Shown: positions 1-6,690 of the stretch, piece after piece
How the letters are laid out: the number at the start of each line of letters is the position of its first letter
Numbering within the stretch: position 1 is the first letter of the stretch
Source: a virus
Virus record (IMG/VR): IMGVR_UViG_3300042907_000901
Span: 1-22,372 of that record
Strand: one strand, 5' to 3'
Length of the DNA stretch: 22,372 nucleotides
Made by a program: the position numbers and the translations under genes
The notes under the pieces: model-generated
Database searches by the model: none
The model's input: the letters and a program-made list of their open reading frames with translations, nothing else
Told to the model about the DNA's origin: nothing

Positions 1-287
1 TCATCGAATATCGATAAGAATGCAGGATTGAAGTTAATGTCATCGTTGCAAATTAATATGTTATCATACTTAGCACGCTCAACTCCGTAATTCCACGCGG
101 GGTTTACATAAATGTTTTCAGCCATTAAGTGTATGTCATACTTAGCGTTAAGCGGCAAAGGTCTGTATTCGGTTGTATCGTTGTCAATAATGATTATCTC
201 ACCGACAAATTCGCATGCACAAAGGTCTTCAACAAGCTTGATGATGCGTGGACTTCTCCACATAGTTGGAATGATTACGCTAAACAT
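1..287 (-). CDS. Glycosyltransferase family 2-like protein, N-terminal part (cut by window edge)
   Basis: The first 95 residues are visible, starting MFSVIIPTMWRSP; the rest lies beyond base 1. The opening hydrophobic strand followed by PT, the strand EIIIIDND near residues 30-37, and the acidic NDDINF near 81-86 (DxD-like metal/nucleotide-sugar site) match the start of a GT-A fold glycosyltransferase of family 2. Such an enzyme would move a sugar from a nucleotide-sugar onto an acceptor, possibly phage DNA, virion protein or host surface glycan; the acceptor cannot be told from sequence. The ATG overlaps the last 8 bases of the large terminase gene, so it is probably co-transcribed with it. 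The fold is fairly clear; the function is inferred. Confidence 0.75.
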   Translation of the reverse strand, partial: MFSVIIPTMWRSPRIIKLVEDLCACEFVGEIIIIDNDTTEYRPLPLNAKYDIHLMAENIYVNPAWNYGVERAKYDNILICNDDINFNPAFLSIFD

Positions 288-1590
288 TTGACAAATATAT
301 GAAATTTTTTAGATAAGTGTTACATGCATATCGAAATGTATCTAATGCATCCGCTTGTTGAGTCGGATCGTTTCGGTCTGTTTTCTTTATTGTGCCATCG
401 GGCAACACCGCAACGTTTTCCAAATCGAATTGCAAGCCCTTAGTAAACTGAGGGTCAAGTTCTACATTGCCACGCGCAAGAAGTGAGTTGACAAGCATTC
501 GGTTGTCTTCAAGTGATGGGTTAACGCTTGGCACTAACATTTGATTGTTGCTAAGGTTAAACTTTTGCCTTATCACAACATAATAGTTGAGGTTATCCTG
601 CACCAATGCACTCGATGACTTGCCACTTGCATCGCCAGTTACTTGGTAAAGTGCATTGCCATACTTAGACTTAATAACATCGCATAGTTGATAGATGTCG
701 CTATTGGCTAACTTAATCGTTTCTTTAACGCGTATCGTTGATGGCGGCATAACTTGAAGCACTGAGCAACATATTGGATTACGATTAAAGTCAAACGAAA
801 GTATAATCGGCAGTTGTTTGTTTAACTCAACGGGCTTAAGGTGTTTAGTCGAATCGTAAGCGTATGCCCATCGGTTGCCATCCATATCGAAGTTGGTCCA
901 ATCGCCACCGATAAACTGCCGCTTATAACGCTCATCCATACGTGACCATACCTTGCGTTGCTCCTCGGTTACGAATGCATTGTCATCGGGCAAGGCAAGT
1001 TGATAGTAAAACTCGGGACCTAATTCGCCTTTAAGATACGGAATATGTATCTCATCCTTAATCCACGTTTGCGTTGGGTTGAACGTTGCTAATATCAAAG
1101 GTGTTGGCATCTTATCAATGTACCAAGAGCCAACGCGTGAGCTGCCGATATTCCAAAGTTTCTTACTCAGTTCCTCAATTTGCTCAAAGTATATACCGTT
1201 TGTTTCAAGTCCTAAGAATGCATTCAACTCGGGGTCATGGCTTATGTTCTCAGCCATAAAGAATATCTTTGATTTGGTCTTAGTGTTTTCTAAGAAGTAG
1301 TTTGACTTATCGCGACTCCATCTAAAGTGTGCTGAGCCATCGATAATCTTTTCAAAGGTCGGTATAATTGTTTTAACTAACTTCGGAAAGTCAGAACGGA
1401 TAACATGCCACTTGCTATTTGGATACATTGATGCCAAACGCAAACAGATCGTGGCGCAGATAAATGACTTGCCACCACGAATAGCGCCGCCATAAAGTAG
1501 ATTGCGCTTCTCTGTCGCGCCTTGTGCCGCTGCCATCGCTTGTATGTAAAAATCATATTGCTTTGGGTTGGCTTGTAAATCGACATTCAT
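280..1590 (-). CDS. terL: Terminase large subunit (packaging ATPase and nuclease)
   Basis: 436 residues, the usual size. The ATPase half has a Walker A-like GGAIRGGKSF (34-43), a Walker B strand GIYFEQIEE (132-140) with acidic residues after the strand, and a coupling-type ATFNPT (168-173). The RNase H-like nuclease half has SFDFNRNP (265-272, D267), VTGDASGK (317-324, D320) and ADALDTFRYA (413-422, D414/D417), the three acidic clusters expected for two-metal cleavage. It pumps DNA into the prohead and cuts the concatemer. It follows the putative small subunit with a TAATG stop-start overlap, implying translational coupling. The terminase lies next to replication genes and far from the structural block in this window; portal and capsid genes are not seen here. 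Confidence 0.95.
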   Translation of the reverse strand: MNVDLQANPKQYDFYIQAMAAAQGATEKRNLLYGGAIRGGKSFICATICLRLASMYPNSKWHVIRSDFPKLVKTIIPTFEKIIDGSAHFRWSRDKSNYFLENTKTKSKIFFMAENISHDPELNAFLGLETNGIYFEQIEELSKKLWNIGSSRVGSWYIDKMPTPLILATFNPTQTWIKDEIHIPYLKGELGPEFYYQLALPDDNAFVTEEQRKVWSRMDERYKRQFIGGDWTNFDMDGNRWAYAYDSTKHLKPVELNKQLPIILSFDFNRNPICCSVLQVMPPSTIRVKETIKLANSDIYQLCDVIKSKYGNALYQVTGDASGKSSSALVQDNLNYYVVIRQKFNLSNNQMLVPSVNPSLEDNRMLVNSLLARGNVELDPQFTKGLQFDLENVAVLPDGTIKKTDRNDPTQQADALDTFRYACNTYLKNFIYLSNV

Positions 1591-1946
1591 TAAATCTCAA
1601 TCTTAGTGCCATCAGGCATCGTGACCGTTGAGGGTGGTCGCGTGTCGGTGATGGTCGTTTCGGTTTTAGTTATTTGCTCCTCTATTCCGTTATTCAATGT
1701 GTCAATGGCCTTAGCATTGCCCATCTTTGCGTTATTAAATAAACTATCGACATACTCTTCTAGGTTGTTTGAGCCCGTTAACTTTTCGATAATCTTTTGA
1801 GTCAATAACCTTTCAGCGCGCCTTGCCTCCCATCCTTTGCTCTTAGCTTCGGGGCTTGGTTGGTTATCTTTAGTGAAAGGTTTGCCAGTCTCGATTCCGT
1901 TCATTCTAATTCGAGGTTTTTTCGGTGTTTTGTCATCGGCTTTCAT
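1590..1946 (-). CDS. terS: Putative terminase small subunit
   Basis: 118 residues, charged and helical. An N-terminal basic segment (KKPRIRMNG, then GKPFTKDNQPSPEAKSKGWEARR at about 21-43) resembles the 'GKPFKKGNPKG...' start common to small terminase or DUF5681-like proteins of phages. The middle is helical (about 44-90) and the C-terminus is Thr/Pro-rich. It probably recognises the pac/cos site and recruits the large subunit. Assignment rests on its place directly upstream of terL, the 1-base overlap of its TAA with the terL ATG, and size; no catalytic motif exists to test. The ATG lies only 5 bases after a TATCTTTG promoter element, so the mRNA may be leaderless. Confidence 0.65.
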   Translation of the reverse strand: MKADDKTPKKPRIRMNGIETGKPFTKDNQPSPEAKSKGWEARRAERLLTQKIIEKLTGSNNLEEYVDSLFNNAKMGNAKAIDTLNNGIEEQITKTETTITDTRPPSTVTMPDGTKIEI

Positions 1947-1950
1947 AGTG

Positions 1951-1958
1951 CAAAGATA
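1951..1958 (-). promoter_or_regulatory. Putative Bacteroidota -7 element (TATCTTTG) of the terminase operon
   Basis: On the minus strand the sequence TATCTTTG matches TAnnTTTG, and the terS ATG begins at 1946, five bases downstream. No TTG is seen at the usual -33 distance, so this is a half-match. If real, transcription would begin at or next to the start codon. Confidence 0.4.
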
Positions 1959-1962
1959 AGAA

Positions 1963-2493
1963 TTATTTTAATAAGTTTAGTATTTCAGTTTGCATCTGCT
2001 CAAATGATGTAGCTACAATGTAATTACCTCCATCGGCTTCAATTGCTGCTTTGCGTTTAAGTTGTGCTTCTCCCATTCGGTCCGTTGGGGATTTGACTTC
2101 AATGGCAAAAAGTTTCCCTCTCAATATACATTGTATGTCTTCCATTCCTTTGTTAAGACCTGCAATGTAACCGATACCCTTTCGATATCTGCCCTCGCTG
2201 CTTATTCGCCTTGCACTATTGCAACTATGTACTGCTTTAAGGTAGGCAATGATAAGGTCAGTAAACTTATTAGTATTGAAAGCATCTTTAGTTTCTTTCG
2301 GTTGGATAACATTGTTAACTGGTAAGTCCAAATGGTTTGTGGTCAGCTCCGACTTTCGCTTCTTAACAACTTTCTTTTTGTTGAGGTTAAATCGCTCAAT
2401 CGGTAATGTTTGCCAAAACGCTTGGGCCATGTTTGACCGTTTGTATTGGTTGTGGTAATAAAGTTCGAATTCTGGGATTGTGTAAATTGTCAT
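1963..2493 (-). CDS. VRR-NUC domain nuclease
   Basis: 176 residues. The C-terminal half is a typical VRR-NUC (PD-(D/E)xK superfamily) domain: GRYRKGIGYIAG (101-112), GMEDIQCI with D119, AIEVK with E132 and K134, and GEAQLKRK with Q144, followed by the GGNYIVA strand. Stand-alone VRR-NUC proteins in phages are thought to cut branched or flapped DNA. The N-terminal about 75 residues are basic and unlike the family core (KKKVVKKRKSE near 39-49), possibly DNA-binding. It lies between the putative origin and the terminase genes, a position suited to resolving replication intermediates before packaging. The ATG follows an A/T-rich leader with no Shine-Dalgarno. The domain is clear; the biological substrate is inferred. 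Confidence 0.88.
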   Translation of the reverse strand: MTIYTIPEFELYYHNQYKRSNMAQAFWQTLPIERFNLNKKKVVKKRKSELTTNHLDLPVNNVIQPKETKDAFNTNKFTDLIIAYLKAVHSCNSARRISSEGRYRKGIGYIAGLNKGMEDIQCILRGKLFAIEVKSPTDRMGEAQLKRKAAIEADGGNYIVATSFEQMQTEILNLLK

Positions 2494-2523
2494 ATTATTT
2501 ATAATTTATAGAAAACGTAATTT

Positions 2524-2565
2524 TTTTCTAAGTCTTTTCTAATAACTTTTCTAAGTCTTTTCTAA
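2524..2565. repeat. Two 19-bp direct repeats TTTTCTAAGTCTTTTCTAA, period 23
   Basis: Copies at 2524-2542 and 2547-2565 are identical. Each contains TTTTCTAA twice, so the 8-mer recurs at 2524, 2535, 2547 and 2558, steps of 11, 12 and 11 bases, about one helical turn. That would put all four on the same DNA face, as in protein-binding iterons. Confidence 0.85.
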
Positions 2566-2733
2566 GCTATAACCCTTACTACTACTATATTTTATATATA
2601 TATAGAAAAAAGAAAGAGGTAAATGGCTAAAACTATTGCTATTATTATTATTGATAATATTTTTTATAGTAGTTTGCCAAATGCCTTTTCTATTTCTACT
2701 TTTTTCTAAATAATTAGTAATCAATAGTTTAAT

Positions 2734-2754
2734 ATAGAAAAGACTTTTAGAAAA
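2734..2754. repeat. Inverted, 2-base-expanded copy of the 19-bp repeat
   Basis: The plus strand here reads ATAGAAAAGAC then TTTTAGAAAA. It is the reverse complement of the repeat at 2524/2547 with one base changed and two T bases added. It sits 10 bases past the helicase stop, at the far side of the AT-rich region. Confidence 0.7.
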
Positions 2755-2764
2755 TACTTTACTG

Positions 2765-4321
2765 TTAAAATGGTTGTCTATTTTCATAATCGCTATAAGA
2801 TTCATTTTGAACGGTTTGAGTATTTTCCCTAACAAATAGGAATGGAGTGCCTTTCTTTTTTTCAAGGTAATTATTGCTATTAAATGGAAAATAATACTTA
2901 TTCGGTTGTGGTGTCATTTTCATTTCATTTTTAAGGACTTTAAGAATGTAAGACATCTTTTCTCTTTCTTTATCAAACCACCTTTCTTTAATATCTTTTG
3001 CAGTTGCTTCAAACTCATTTACATCGTTATTGTTAAAAAAGTCATCAATGTATATTTCAAGTTCTTTTCTCAATCCGTTTTTACTTTCTTTTTTAATAAG
3101 CTCCAGCGAATCAGTTTGTATTTCTTCCTGAGTGAAAACCATGCGCGAATTTGAAAAGTCGATTTCAGGCAGTTGTTCTAAATATTTAAGGAATTTAGGA
3201 ATCTCGTTAAATAAATCGTTTTCAATGTTGGTATTCTTTTTGCCAACGATTGGATTAATTTTCCTAATCCAAAAGCGAATCTCTTCGTCATCTATTCGCA
3301 TAAAGTCGGTTTCCTTATTTGTGCAAACTATAATTTTACCAAAGAATGGCACGCTGTAATGTTGAACAAACTTTTGCGATACTGAAATAGTTTTTGCAGT
3401 TGCTAAGGATTTAAGTTTTTCGACAACGTGTTGCTTTTCAATTACGGTTTCATCAATCATAATTATATTTTTAGTTGCATACGCATCGTTAAAACTACTC
3501 ATTAAATCACTTGGATTGATAAGTGTTGAATTCTCGCCAAATAGCATCTGAATATAATTTAAAAAAGTAGTCTTACCTGTTTCTCTTTCAGTTGAAACTA
3601 AAGAAAGCACTGGCAATATTTGACAAGGATACTCATAAAGTAACTTCATGTACTTTAAACCTAACTCTAATTGCTCGCCAAATATATGACTTAACAAACC
3701 AAGTGTAACGCTAATGTCATCGGTGTAAACAGTATCACTATATTTTGTATGTGGGAATTTGGCATACAAATTATAGCAATTGTTTTTTGATGGAATAAAA
3801 GTCACATTATTAGGAATAATTGTGAAGTCATCAAACTTATAAATTTTGCAAAGTATATTTTTGGTATGATCTTCTTTTATTTCATCTTTTTTCCATGACT
3901 TTAAAATAACATTAGTTCCTGAATAGCGGTCATCTTTTTTAATTACTTTAAAATAATCAGAGCCAACGCGAATATAAGGTATTTCGTTTTGCATTATATT
4001 ATAAGAAACGTGACTCATTGCTTGAAAATAATCGCCTTTAAATTTAACCGTTGTCAATAATATAAATTTACTGAAGCTTTGTCCGGTTGCTAAATCAAAT
4101 GGGTTTGACTTTTTAATGTCAATCTTACCGTTTTTATTTAAAATAAAATTAGGACTTTTAGACAAATCACTTGCATCACTTACAGGGTAAGTTGCTTCAG
4201 TATCTGAAAACGAAATACATTTTTTATCGCCCTCAAATATTTGCTGCATAGTTCCAAATTCGTTAAACCAATCTATTGGATTGTAGATTGAATTCTTTTC
4301 GGGTTTCTTAAATTTGTTCAT
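2765..4321 (-). CDS. SF3-type replicative helicase (D5/DUF5906-like)
   Basis: 518 residues from the ATG at 4321; a TTG two codons earlier is less likely. The C-terminal half has superfamily 3 signatures: Walker A STERETGKTT (about 243-252), Walker B NIIMIDET (285-292), sensor strand GKIIVCTN ending in Asn (328-335), and an Arg (about 349) in EEIRFW as candidate finger. This is the arrangement in DUF5906/D5-like primase-helicase proteins of phages and plasmids. No primase motifs are seen in the N-terminal 200 residues; the primase is probably the separate 4977-5855 gene. It would load at the origin and unwind it. It overlaps the preceding small gene by 14 bases, so translation is likely coupled. 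The gene ends next to iteron-like repeats. Confidence 0.88.
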   Translation of the reverse strand: MNKFKKPEKNSIYNPIDWFNEFGTMQQIFEGDKKCISFSDTEATYPVSDASDLSKSPNFILNKNGKIDIKKSNPFDLATGQSFSKFILLTTVKFKGDYFQAMSHVSYNIMQNEIPYIRVGSDYFKVIKKDDRYSGTNVILKSWKKDEIKEDHTKNILCKIYKFDDFTIIPNNVTFIPSKNNCYNLYAKFPHTKYSDTVYTDDISVTLGLLSHIFGEQLELGLKYMKLLYEYPCQILPVLSLVSTERETGKTTFLNYIQMLFGENSTLINPSDLMSSFNDAYATKNIIMIDETVIEKQHVVEKLKSLATAKTISVSQKFVQHYSVPFFGKIIVCTNKETDFMRIDDEEIRFWIRKINPIVGKKNTNIENDLFNEIPKFLKYLEQLPEIDFSNSRMVFTQEEIQTDSLELIKKESKNGLRKELEIYIDDFFNNNDVNEFEATAKDIKERWFDKEREKMSYILKVLKNEMKMTPQPNKYYFPFNSNNYLEKKKGTPFLFVRENTQTVQNESYSDYENRQPF

Positions 4322-4493
4322 TGTCAATTTGATATATCATTTCTATTCCAAATCCTTTAGCAACATAACATACAACTGATATTTCATCTTCATCTAAATC
4401 TTCATAACTTTTTTCAATTTTTGCAATCAAACTTTGCATTGCTAAACCTGCAAAATAGTCTAATCTTTCTTGTTTTGTTTTTTCGTTTTTCAT
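4308..4493 (-). CDS. Small acidic protein upstream of the helicase (unknown)
   Basis: 61 residues, MKNEKTKQERLDYFAG..., with a probable helix at 6-28 and an acidic YEDLDEDE stretch (about 30-37). No family recognised. It is the first gene after a strongly structured leader RNA and overlaps the helicase start, so it probably serves as translational lead-in to the helicase and may be a helicase partner. Gene reality is supported by position, coupling and good coding composition rather than similarity. Confidence 0.65.
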   Translation of the reverse strand: MKNEKTKQERLDYFAGLAMQSLIAKIEKSYEDLDEDEISVVCYVAKGFGIEMIYQIDNEQI

Positions 4494-4600
4494 AATTTTA
4501 AAAATAAAAAAGCCCTAGTGATTAAGTTTGCTTACGAAGCAAGTAAGGGATTGACTCCTTACACTTAATCATTAGGACTTCTAATGTTTTAATGTCAATC
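4494..4600 (-). promoter_or_regulatory. Structured leader RNA 1: three-way junction with loop-to-upstream pairing and U-tract
   Basis: Read on the minus strand. X = GATTGAC (4600-4594). Outer stem: 4579-4563 with 4527-4511, 17 positions with one G-U and one mismatch. Inside it are two hairpins with no unpaired junction bases: GTAAGG/CCTTAC (4562-4557 with 4548-4543, 8-nt loop AGTCAATC) and TTGCTT/AAGCAA (4542-4528, loop CGT). Seven of the eight loop bases are complementary to X. The outer stem ends in GGGCT followed by TTTTTATTTT and, 17 bases after the stem, the ATG at 4493. It could be an attenuator, a translational control site, or the terminator of a short RNA. Confidence 0.7.
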
Positions 4601-4631
4601 TATGTTACTTCGGTTCGTGACTCCGATGTTG

Positions 4632-4662
4632 CAAATGTACTTTATAATTATCTATTTTGCAA
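4632..4662 (-). promoter_or_regulatory. Bacteroidota promoter TTG-N20-TACATTTG
   Basis: On the minus strand TTG is at 4662-4660 and TACATTTG at 4639-4632, 20 bases apart. Transcription would begin near 4625, producing a leader with a small TCGG/CCGA hairpin (4626-4610) and then structured leader 1, before the small gene and helicase. Confidence 0.72.
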
Positions 4663-4675
4663 ATAAGTAATTGCA

Positions 4676-4975
4676 TTAATTAACCCACTCATAGGTTTCA
4701 ATAATATACTTTTTGCCATTTCTACTAAATAATGGCTTAATACTTGAATAGTCATCTAATGCTATAACAGCAGTACAAATACATAATACTGGTTTATCAT
4801 TGTCAACGTGTGTGCACATAGCTTGTTTACCAATTAAAAAATAATTATCTTTCTCTATTTGTTTTTTATACAATGCAAGTCTTTCAAAAATACTTTGTTT
4901 TTCTTTTTCAAGTTTTGCAATTTGCACATTTAATTGTTCAACTTGCTTTAATAATGTTTGTGGTAGTGTATTCAT
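4676..4975 (-). CDS. Small coiled-coil protein (unknown)
   Basis: 99 residues. Residues about 5-43 form a heptad-like amphipathic helix (LKQVEQLNVQIAKLEKEK...), suggesting a dimeric coiled coil; the C-terminal part has alternating hydrophobic strands and two Cys (CTH, CIC near 54-67). Not recognised. Its ATG lies 1 base after the stop of the primase gene (TAATATG), so it is translated with it. It is the last gene before the helicase promoter and could be a replication accessory, but nothing in the sequence proves this. Confidence 0.7.
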   Translation of the reverse strand: MNTLPQTLLKQVEQLNVQIAKLEKEKQSIFERLALYKKQIEKDNYFLIGKQAMCTHVDNDKPVLCICTAVIALDDYSSIKPLFSRNGKKYIIETYEWVN

Positions 4976-4976
4976 A

Positions 4977-5855
4977 TTATTTGTTTAGATAAGTTGGTTG
5001 TGTAGTTCCTTTGTTAATCATTTCTTTTGCAGTTTGTTTGTATATTGATGCCTTTTGCGATAGATAACAGTTGCCATCAATCATTTGCTGCATTGCATCA
5101 ATAGCATGTTGTTGGTCAATATAACCAGCACCAACATAACCACCCATTAAGTAAGCTGCGGCCCTCAATTGTGGATGACCATTGTCAACAATTACGTTTA
5201 TTTTTTTTGCAATAATACGCTCAATTGTTGAAGTTTTGTCATCAATTATGTATTGTTTTACTGCGGGCCTTACAATTTCAATATGCTTTGTTGACCAAGT
5301 TTGTGCATCATTTCGGTGCAGGATGTCGGCATCGTAACTGATAAACATCGGTAGGATGCAGTTCTTTGGTGCTGTATCAAATCCATTGTAACAGTTAAGG
5401 TGTCGCTCAATGCCTGCATAATAGTGTTTAAATTCATCAACCGAAGTGCAAATCGGAATCTTAACCAGTGCGCGAACACCATGCCTCGAAGCGGATAGCC
5501 ACGCGGTTATTATGTATTTATATTCGTTAAATAAATATTCTTTGAATTCAACCGCCACATCGGATGCTAAATGGTCGAAATCCAAAACAAGTAATCCAGT
5601 CCAATGTTGAATATTGGAATACTTACGCGGGCCGTTAACATAAACACATGGAGTAAATGAATATAGTTTTGACTTTAAAGCTTGCTTTTTCGCCATGTCT
5701 TTTTTTTCCTCTGCAATCCTTATCTCCTCAAATACATTGCGGATATCTTTTTTAGGCGTTCTAATCGCATTTATAAGATATTCAAGCGTAACACTACCTA
5801 ATGGAGTGCTACGTTTGATATCCGCTTCGTAATAGTTGAATGTTATTGGTTGCAT
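4977..5855 (-). CDS. Primase-like protein, BT4734/VirE-N type (AEP fold)
   Basis: 292 residues. The first about 185 match the BT4734-like/VirE N-terminal domain of Bacteroidota elements, an archaeo-eukaryotic-primase-type fold: LLVLDFDHL (88-96) gives the metal-binding D92 and D94, SASRHGVRALVKIP (121-134) gives the conserved S-x-H strand, and FISYDADILHRND (171-183) a third acidic/His element. The C-terminal about 100 residues are helical. It probably makes primers for the SF3 helicase encoded downstream, which has no primase domain of its own. It overlaps the preceding nuclease gene by 13 bases and is followed after 1 base by the coiled-coil gene. The family match is by motif recognition only. 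Confidence 0.8.
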   Translation of the reverse strand: MQPITFNYYEADIKRSTPLGSVTLEYLINAIRTPKKDIRNVFEEIRIAEEKKDMAKKQALKSKLYSFTPCVYVNGPRKYSNIQHWTGLLVLDFDHLASDVAVEFKEYLFNEYKYIITAWLSASRHGVRALVKIPICTSVDEFKHYYAGIERHLNCYNGFDTAPKNCILPMFISYDADILHRNDAQTWSTKHIEIVRPAVKQYIIDDKTSTIERIIAKKINVIVDNGHPQLRAAAYLMGGYVGAGYIDQQHAIDAMQQMIDGNCYLSQKASIYKQTAKEMINKGTTQPTYLNK

Positions 5856-6400
5856 AGTTTATCCATCATAAACTCATAATTGGCTATGTGAACATTTGTG
5901 TAATCAATACCGTTTGGATGTATCTTATGCTCAAATACTGGTTTATTGTTGATACTAAACTGATAGCCTAATGGTTTCTTTCGCACTTCACCAATGTTGA
6001 ACACACCAAGAAAACCGTTAAAAGAATGGTGATCATGTAGCTCCTCATGTCTATCGATGTGCAATTCTACTCCATCAATAATTGTTGATTGCTCATTTAA
6101 AATAAAATAGCTATAAGATAAAGGTGGGCAAATTAAAACAATAGCTTTAACAAATTCGCCTGGTTTATATTCCCACTCTGCGGTTGTGTATCTTTCGGCT
6201 TGCTTAATGTACTTGCCTATTTCCTCGCCTCTTTTTTTGTCTGGTATTTTGCATTCAATTGCAAAGTGATATTTACCATCAATAGTTAAAAGCAAATCAA
6301 TTCTGTTTTTTTTACACTTGCTTACTACTTCTCTTTGAACTTCAAAATACTTTTTAAATTTTAATTCAAGTTTGTTTACAAATTCTTTTTCTGTTTTCAT
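5843..6400 (-). CDS. PD-(D/E)xK nuclease-like protein with RecB-type QxxxY
   Basis: 185 residues. NRIDLLL (D35) and HFAIECK (E49, K51) form a PD-(D/E)xK active site on two strands, and QAERY (67-71) matches the QxxxY motif of the RecB/lambda-exonuclease branch. The C-terminal half (about 100-185) lacks known motifs and is His-rich (HIDRHEELHDHH near 113-124). In a cluster with a RecT-like annealing protein, a nuclease that makes single-stranded ends is expected, so this may be the exonuclease partner; it could also be an accessory endonuclease. It starts 1 base after the stop of the 49-residue gene and overlaps the primase. Confidence 0.75.
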   Translation of the reverse strand: MKTEKEFVNKLELKFKKYFEVQREVVSKCKKNRIDLLLTIDGKYHFAIECKIPDKKRGEEIGKYIKQAERYTTAEWEYKPGEFVKAIVLICPPLSYSYFILNEQSTIIDGVELHIDRHEELHDHHSFNGFLGVFNIGEVRKKPLGYQFSINNKPVFEHKIHPNGIDYTNVHIANYEFMMDKLCNQ

Positions 6401-6401
6401 G

Positions 6402-6551
6402 TTATTTTTTTTTAGGGTTTAGTTTATTGTACTCGGTTTGATTGTAATTAAAGCCATCCACTACCATTGCTTTTTGGATTGCGTGATAAATTGTTTCGGC
6501 CCATGTTGGAAGGATTTTCCCGCTTGGGGATTTTACTAAAAATATTTTCAT
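6402..6551 (-). CDS. 49-residue protein (unknown)
   Basis: Begins MKIFLVKSPSGKILPTW and ends with Lys-rich NPKKK. A short beta strand is followed by an amphipathic helix (WAETIYHAIQKAM, about 17-29) and a small acidic end. No family recognised. It starts 17 bases after the base of structured leader RNA 2, and its TAA lies 1 base before the nuclease ATG, so it is probably a real lead gene of the nuclease-primase operon. Like the 61-residue gene before the helicase, it places a tiny reading frame between a structured leader and a replication enzyme. Confidence 0.6.
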   Translation of the reverse strand: MKIFLVKSPSGKILPTWAETIYHAIQKAMVVDGFNYNQTEYNKLNPKKK

Positions 6552-6648
6552 TTAATTAAATAAAGAAACCCCTACCAAATTGCGCCACCCGCCAAGGGGC
6601 AACAATAAGATAGGGGCTATGTTAAAAATGTCTTTCACTTTGGCGGGT
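6552..6648 (-). promoter_or_regulatory. Structured leader RNA 2: 9-bp loop-to-upstream pairing
   Basis: Minus strand: X = ACCCGCCAA (6648-6640). Outer stem CCCCTA/TAGGGG (6616-6611 with 6574-6569, extendable by a G-U and an A-U). Inner hairpin TTGCCCC/GGCGCAA (6602-6596 with 6586-6580, one mismatch) with loop TTGGCGGGT (6595-6587), the exact complement of X over 9 bases. The outer stem is followed by TTTCTTTATTT and, after 17 bases, the ATG at 6551. Full loop pairing and the inner hairpin are sterically hard to hold together, which suggests two alternative folds. Confidence 0.75.
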
Positions 6649-6659
6649 TATTTGGGATG

Positions 6660-6690
6660 TAAATATAAGTAATAATTACTTAATCTGCAA
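6660..6690 (-). promoter_or_regulatory. Near-consensus promoter TTG-N20-TATATTTA with a palindrome in the spacer
   Basis: Minus strand TTG at 6690-6688 and TATATTTA at 6667-6660; the last base differs from TAnnTTTG. A perfect 7+1+7 palindrome AAGTAATAATTACTT fills 6667-6681 between the two boxes and could bind a repressor. It overlaps the end of the Gp157 gene. Transcription would start near 6653, just before X of leader RNA 2. Confidence 0.5.

Larger units (their letters stand above)
2494..2764. other. Non-coding AT-rich region with iteron-like repeats (candidate replication origin)
   Basis: The 271 bases between the helicase stop and the VRR-NUC start hold no convincing gene. They carry two identical 19-base direct repeats (2524-2542, 2547-2565), another TTTTCTAA at 2702-2709, an inverted, slightly expanded copy at 2734-2754, a TATATATATATAG tract at 2593-2605, and a small hairpin-forming TATTATTGATAATA near 2647-2660. 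Iterons beside a very AT-rich tract, next to the replicative helicase gene, are the usual layout of a phage or plasmid origin. Function is inferred from layout only. Confidence 0.55.

Noticed and set aside
2551-2865. 104-residue minus-strand frame in and beside the origin-like region
   Set aside because: It overlaps the helicase end in another frame, is rich in Asn, Lys and Ile from AT-rich sequence, and has no start context; the repeats explain the sequence better.
4511-4640. tRNA-like cloverleaf
   Set aside because: The stems, loop lengths (8-nt loop where 7 are needed) and missing CCA-type acceptor do not fit a tRNA; the pseudoknot-style leader fits better.
4676-4690. Stop-region repeat TAATTGCATTAAT as an attachment site core
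   Set aside because: No integrase gene and no second copy in this window, so no support for att.
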